A stretch of DNA of 64,000 bases from Brucella grignonensis (lineage in GTDB: Bacteria; Pseudomonadota; Alphaproteobacteria; Rhizobiales; Rhizobiaceae). The stretch's first letter is position 1, and every line of letters begins with the position of its first letter. The stretch lies in contig NZ_NNRL01000158.1 of assembly GCF_002252505.1 (NCBI RefSeq), positions 124,001 through 188,000 on the forward strand, in the 5' to 3' direction. The notes below the pieces were generated by a model. It had not been told where the DNA came from. It saw only the letters and a list, made by a program, of their open reading frames with translations, and ran no database searches. Below are positions 60,339-64,000 of this stretch, piece by piece. Made by a program: the position numbers and the translations under genes.

Positions 60339-62042
60339 TTATTGTGGAACGGCTCCGACCAGAGGATCGCCGATCCCCAGCACATAGAAGCCAATCAGCA
60401 ACAATGTGCCTGCCAGTGTCACATAATAGATCGTTGGAATGATGGTCATGCGCATCGTCACGCCTTCGCGACCCAACAATCCAACCGTTGCAGAAGCAGC
60501 GACGACATTATGAATAGCGATCATATTGCCCGCCGCAGCACCCACCGATTGCCCTGCAACCATCAACGCCCCGGAGACTCCAAGCCCTTCCGCAACACCA
60601 TACTGGAACTGACTGAGCATGAGATTGGAAACCGTATTGGAGCCCGCAAGAAACGCGCCGAGCGCACCGACCGATGGAGCAAAGAACGGATAGATATTCC
60701 CAACCTCGACAGCCACCCAATCTGCAACCATCAGCGGCATGCTGACCAAATCCTTTGAGTTGACACCGGAATTGATCATCACGCGAACCATTGGCACAGT
60801 GAAGAGCAACACAAAGCCCGCGCCAAGCAAGGTCTTGGTGCTTTCACCAAACGCCTTCGAAAATTGCACCGCCGACATGCGGTGAATGAAGAAGGTGATC
60901 AGGCAGACAATAACGAGCAATCCGCCGGGCAAGAACAAGGGTGTAAAGTCACCACTTATTCCTTTTTCCCCCATGATATTGGTTGCAGCGAAAGTCACCG
61001 ACTTCAATGCGCTGCCAACGGCTGGGAATGTACGACTGACCACAAGGAACACGGCCAGAAGTATGTAAGGCGTCCAGGCAAGTCCCAACGATATTTTCCG
61101 CGATGTCAGCTCGTCGAGCTTCATCTCAACGCTGCCCATCCAGCCTTCCGGCCATTCTGACGCTGGCGCAAAATCCCAAGCGTCCTTTGGCATCAGGAAT
61201 CCGGCACGTGCCGCAAGCGTTGCAAGAGCCAGACCGACCAGACCGCCAATCATCGACGGGAATTCTGCACCCAGAAAAACCGCGCTCAGAACGTAGGGTA
61301 TTGTGAATGAAAAGGCTGCGAAGAGTGCAAAAGGCAGAATCGCCAGCCCCTCTGTCCACGACTTGTTACGCCCGAAGAAGCGCGTCATGATGAGAACAAG
61401 AAAGAGCGGAATGAAAGTGCCGCAAACGGCATGCAGGATGGCTACTTCCGACGTGATGACGTGAAAGAAGTATTCCCAGCTTGAGCCGGCTCCCTGAAGT
61501 TGCCCCGTCAACGCCTCACGATTGAGACCCGACTGAACGCCCACAATGAGCGGCGTTCCAACCGCACCAAAAGAAACTGGTGTTGATTGAATAATGAGAC
61601 CGAATGTGACGGCTGCAAGTGCTGGAAAGCCAACAGCAACCATCAATGGAGCGACAACAGCCGCTGGCGTTCCAAAGCCAGACGCCCCTTCGATGAAGGA
61701 ACCGAAAAGCCACGCAATCAGGAACACCTGAACACGCCGATCAGGACTGATTTGTGCGAAACCAGATCGGATCGCGGAAATGCCGCCTGAATGCTTCAGC
61801 GTATTGAGCAGCAAAATCGCCCCAAAAATGATCCAGAGCAATCCGGCAGTCTGGATCAATCCCTGAAGAGTAGAAGCGATGATGCGATTGCCACTCATAC
61901 CCCATAGAGCCATCGCAATAATCACGGTGAGTACATAAGTGACCGGCATGGCGGTCCGGGCTTGAATACGAAATCCAACCAGCATTACACCGGCTACGAA
62001 AATCGGTAAAAATGCAAATAATGCAAGAAATCCATTCGACAC
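60339..62042 (-). CDS. lldP: L-lactate permease
   Basis: This 567-residue integral membrane transporter of the LctP family has about 13 hydrophobic segments, with [32 protein letters not shown] and [30 protein letters not shown] as signature regions. It imports L-lactate and possibly glycolate. The GTG at 62042 has GGGAGG 7 nt upstream. No lactate dehydrogenase or regulator gene is adjacent. A TGGTAAA/TTTACCA inverted repeat lies 55-73 bp upstream. Confidence 0.9.
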   Translation of the reverse strand: MSNGFLALFAFLPIFVAGVMLVGFRIQARTAMPVTYVLTVIIAMALWGMSGNRIIASTLQGLIQTAGLLWIIFGAILLLNTLKHSGGISAIRSGFAQISPDRRVQVFLIAWLFGSFIEGASGFGTPAAVVAPLMVAVGFPALAAVTFGLIIQSTPVSFGAVGTPLIVGVQSGLNREALTGQLQGAGSSWEYFFHVITSEVAILHAVCGTFIPLFLVLIMTRFFGRNKSWTEGLAILPFALFAAFSFTIPYVLSAVFLGAEFPSMIGGLVGLALATLAARAGFLMPKDAWDFAPASEWPEGWMGSVEMKLDELTSRKISLGLAWTPYILLAVFLVVSRTFPAVGSALKSVTFAATNIMGEKGISGDFTPLFLPGGLLVIVCLITFFIHRMSAVQFSKAFGESTKTLLGAGFVLLFTVPMVRVMINSGVNSKDLVSMPLMVADWVAVEVGNIYPFFAPSVGALGAFLAGSNTVSNLMLSQFQYGVAEGLGVSGALMVAGQSVGAAAGNMIAIHNVVAASATVGLLGREGVTMRMTIIPTIYYVTLAGTLLLIGFYVLGIGDPLVGAVPQ

Positions 62043-62096
62043 GTGGCGTCCTCCCTCGTCAATGTCGTGGCCTCAAAGATCAAATTGTAATCGCAG

Positions 62097-62115
62097 TGGT
62101 AAATAGTTTTTACCA
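62097..62115. promoter_or_regulatory. Inverted repeat upstream of lldP
   Basis: TGGTAAA (62097-62103) and TTTACCA (62109-62115) are separated by 5 nt. The TGGT...ACCA ends resemble FCD-GntR lactate/pyruvate regulators' operators, but the spacing here is wider than the usual site, so this is only a candidate. It lies 55-73 bp upstream of the start codon. Confidence 0.35.
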
Positions 62116-62318
62116 GCCCTACTATAGTCGATGGGTATGAAGCACTTTGTCAACAGGGGCGAAAATGCTTATTCTAAAGCTCTAAACTTGTCAGAATCCC
62201 TTGTTTTAGCGATAAAATACTAGAAATGGTGGAACCTGATGTCCGGTTCCGGCATGACATTTGACGTAAAGAATGGCAAGTTCGCGCCGAGGTAGAATCA
62301 ACTCCAAAGGAGAAACGA

Positions 62319-63146
62319 ATGGCATTGTTTGCCAAGGGCCGGTCTTTGACGGCAGCAGCAGTTCTTGCAGTGGGCATGATGGCCGGAACCGGCCTCGCTG
62401 AGGCAGCCCAGTGCGGAAACAATGGCGCCGGCTATAGCGCCTGGCTCCAGCAGACGGTCAAGGAAGCGCAGGAACGTGGTATTGGCAAGCGTGCACTTGG
62501 TGCACTTTCCAACACCAAATATGCGCAGGCCACGATCAATGCTGATCGCAATCAGAAGAGCTTCAAGCTTTCCTTCGAGCAGTTCATGCAGAAGCGCGGC
62601 GCAAACACGATCATCCAGCGCGGACGTTCGATGAAGAAGCAGAATGCGGCGCTCTTTGCTGCAATCGAAAAGCGCTATGGCGTTCCAGCTGGTCCGCTGA
62701 TCGCAATCTGGGGTATGGAAACCGGCTTCGGCGCCTATCTCGGCAAGCAGCACACGCTTTCGGCTGTTGCAACGCTCGCCTATGATTGCCGCCGCAGCGA
62801 CTATTTCACCCAGCAGCTTTATGCAGCACTCAAGCTGATCGACAACCAGGATCTCGATCCAAATGCCGTCGGTGCTATGCATGGTGAAATCGGCCAGACG
62901 CAGTTCCTGCCGGTCAACGTCCTGAAATACGGCGTCGACGGCGACGGCAGCGGCCATATCGACATGGCCCGCTCCAAGGCGGATGCTCTCTATTCGACCG
63001 CGAACTTCCTTGTCGGTCACGGCTGGAGGCGCGGTGCAGGCTATCAGCCAGGCGAAGCGAACTATGGTGCCATTCAGGGCTGGAACGCTGCAAGTGTTTA
63101 CCAGCGCGCCATTGCCGAAATGGGCAAGGCAATCGACGGGAACTAG
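62319..63146 (+). CDS. Lytic murein transglycosylase, MltB-like
   Basis: This 275-residue periplasmic enzyme cleaves peptidoglycan glycan strands. The signal peptide (MALFAKGRSLTAAAVLAVGMMAGTGLAEA) is followed by the SLT/MltB-type domain. The catalytic Glu134 is in IWGMETGFGAY, with GEIGQTQFLP and DGDGSGHIDMARSKADALYSTANFL as signatures. No peptidoglycan-binding domain follows, so it is a short version. The TAG stop is the first base triplet of a REP-like repeat. Confidence 0.87.
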   Translation: MALFAKGRSLTAAAVLAVGMMAGTGLAEAAQCGNNGAGYSAWLQQTVKEAQERGIGKRALGALSNTKYAQATINADRNQKSFKLSFEQFMQKRGANTIIQRGRSMKKQNAALFAAIEKRYGVPAGPLIAIWGMETGFGAYLGKQHTLSAVATLAYDCRRSDYFTQQLYAALKLIDNQDLDPNAVGAMHGEIGQTQFLPVNVLKYGVDGDGSGHIDMARSKADALYSTANFLVGHGWRRGAGYQPGEANYGAIQGWNAASVYQRAIAEMGKAIDGN

Positions 63147-63244
63147 AGCGCATCCCGAAAAGTGTGAAACGGTTTTCGGAAAAGATGCGCGTAAAAATAA
63201 ATGATTAGAGCGCCGATCTGATTGAATCAGATCGGCGCTCTAAT
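63144..63244 (+). repeat. Composite REP-like repeat A+C, copy at 63 kb
   Basis: Family A part (63144-63190) reads TAGAGCGCATCCCGAAAAGT, then GTGAAACGGTTTTCGG...GATGCGCG, and includes the stop codon of the lytic transglycosylase. Family C part (63204-63244) is a perfect 20-bp palindrome ATTAGAGCGCCGATCTGATT with a 1-nt centre. The same A-then-C order occurs at 19152-19253. Confidence 0.85.
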
Positions 63245-63261
63245 CCAGTCAAAACCATAAA

Positions 63262-63290
63262 AGAAAAGCCCGGTTTCCCGGGCTTTTTTA
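63262..63290. terminator. Bidirectional terminator between transglycosylase and carbonic anhydrase genes
   Basis: AAAAGCCCGG/CCGGGCTTTT, a 10-bp stem with a 4-nt loop, has T runs on both strands (TTTTTTA on plus, TTTTC on minus). Confidence 0.88.
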
Positions 63291-63965
63291 TTACTCAGAT
63301 ATATCCGATGCGGGCTGTAACGGCCCGGCATCCGGTCGCTTGAAATCACCGGTCTGGTGATCCATCACCCAAAGTTCGCCGGTCGAAATATCGAACCACG
63401 CGCCATGCAAGGTGAGCTTACCCTTCTTTTCCAGAATATCGACACAAGGAAAAGTGCGCAGATTATTGAGAGAATAGCGGATTGAAATACGCTCAAGGGC
63501 CGTCTGACGCTCCGTCGGGGTCATCAGCTGATTGCCACTGACTGTTTCTGCCGCGGGTGCAATCAGGCTCATCCACTTGCCGATGAAATCACCAGGAGAA
63601 AGCGGAGCGCTCTCCGTATCGAGCGCAGCCTTGATCCCGCCGCAGCGGCCGTGGCCCATAACGACGATATTCTTCACCTTGAGACTCTGCACTGCAAATT
63701 CGAGGGCAGCCGATGCCGCATGGAATTCGCCATCCGGCTCATAGGGTGGAATAAGGTTTGCTACGTTGCGCAGGACAAAGATTTCGCCCGGTGCCGTATT
63801 GAAAATGGTTTCAGGAGCAGCGCGCGAATCGCAACACGCGATGACCAAAGTCTGAGGAGACTGGCCTTTTTCCGCGAGTTCCCGATAACGCGCTGTTTCC
63901 TGCGCGAAGTGCTCGCTCATAAAGGTACGATAACCGGCGAGTAGTGAATCTGGTAGATCAGCCAT
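63291..63965 (-). CDS. Beta-class carbonic anhydrase
   Basis: This 224-residue zinc enzyme interconverts CO2 and bicarbonate. The zinc ligands Cys44 (CCDSR, with Asp46-Arg48 dyad), His105 and Cys108 (HGRCGG) are all present. It is the usual bacterial beta-class length. The ATG at 63965 follows TGGAAAG. It could supply bicarbonate to biotin carboxylases such as pyruvate carboxylase; that link is inferred. Confidence 0.92.
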   Translation of the reverse strand: MADLPDSLLAGYRTFMSEHFAQETARYRELAEKGQSPQTLVIACCDSRAAPETIFNTAPGEIFVLRNVANLIPPYEPDGEFHAASAALEFAVQSLKVKNIVVMGHGRCGGIKAALDTESAPLSPGDFIGKWMSLIAPAAETVSGNQLMTPTERQTALERISIRYSLNNLRTFPCVDILEKKGKLTLHGAWFDISTGELWVMDHQTGDFKRPDAGPLQPASDISE

Positions 63966-64000
63966 GACTTTCCAATATCCCTATCGAAAACCGAGAGCAA

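Overview
The window looks like chromosomal DNA of a Brucellaceae alphaproteobacterium (Brucella/Ochrobactrum group). The reasons are a mid-to-high GC content, a Brucella-type hydroxyproline epimerase (PrpA), an F1-only atpHAGDC operon, a ~1600-residue NAD-glutamate dehydrogenase, a Usg protein, an SDHAF4-type protein, and short palindromic repeats of the kind common in Rhizobiales. I see no IS element, prophage, CRISPR array, tRNA or rRNA gene. Most of the window is conserved core genome; the novelty lies in small conserved genes, domain fusions, regulatory sites and repeats. All assignments come from reading motifs; no database search was run.

Region by region. 1-7.7 kb: the 3' truncated ispG gene, bdhA (3-hydroxybutyrate dehydrogenase), a DeoR regulator with an MFS transporter, and pyruvate carboxylase. 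7.9-15.4 kb: a branched-chain amino acid type ABC system on the minus strand, livH-livM-livG-livF plus a conserved small membrane protein, followed by two separately terminated paralogous binding proteins. LivG carries an unusual helix-hairpin-helix extension. 15.7-18.9 kb: a hydroxyproline catabolism cluster (4-hydroxyproline epimerase and a D-amino acid dehydrogenase) divergent from a GntR/FCD regulator, with a palindromic candidate operator between them. 19.4-25.2 kb: a MarR regulator and the F1 ATP synthase operon. 25.4-35 kb: two small membrane proteins, priA, fsa, an AAA ATPase, leuS-lptE, a YggS-type PLP protein and usg.

35.3-49 kb: acetyl-CoA synthetase, a predicted DUF2268-type metalloprotease, an SDHAF4-like protein, htpX, rsmB, a heparinase II/III-family protein, purH, glpK-glpF, and an Atg22/UMF1-type MFS protein. 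49.2-56.4 kb: the giant NAD-glutamate dehydrogenase and a lemA-TPM-TPM operon. 56.7-64 kb: a MarR-GNAT fusion gene with a large inverted repeat and a possible 7-codon leader ORF, the ffh-chorismate mutase-rpsP operon, an L-lactate permease, a lytic transglycosylase and a beta-carbonic anhydrase.

Many of the genes feed central carbon metabolism: pyruvate carboxylase, acetyl-CoA synthetase, lactate permease, glycerol uptake and phosphorylation, hydroxybutyrate oxidation, and amino-acid uptake with glutamate oxidation. The sequence also shows convincing stem-loop terminators at most operon ends, and families of REP-like repeats that often sit directly on stop codons.
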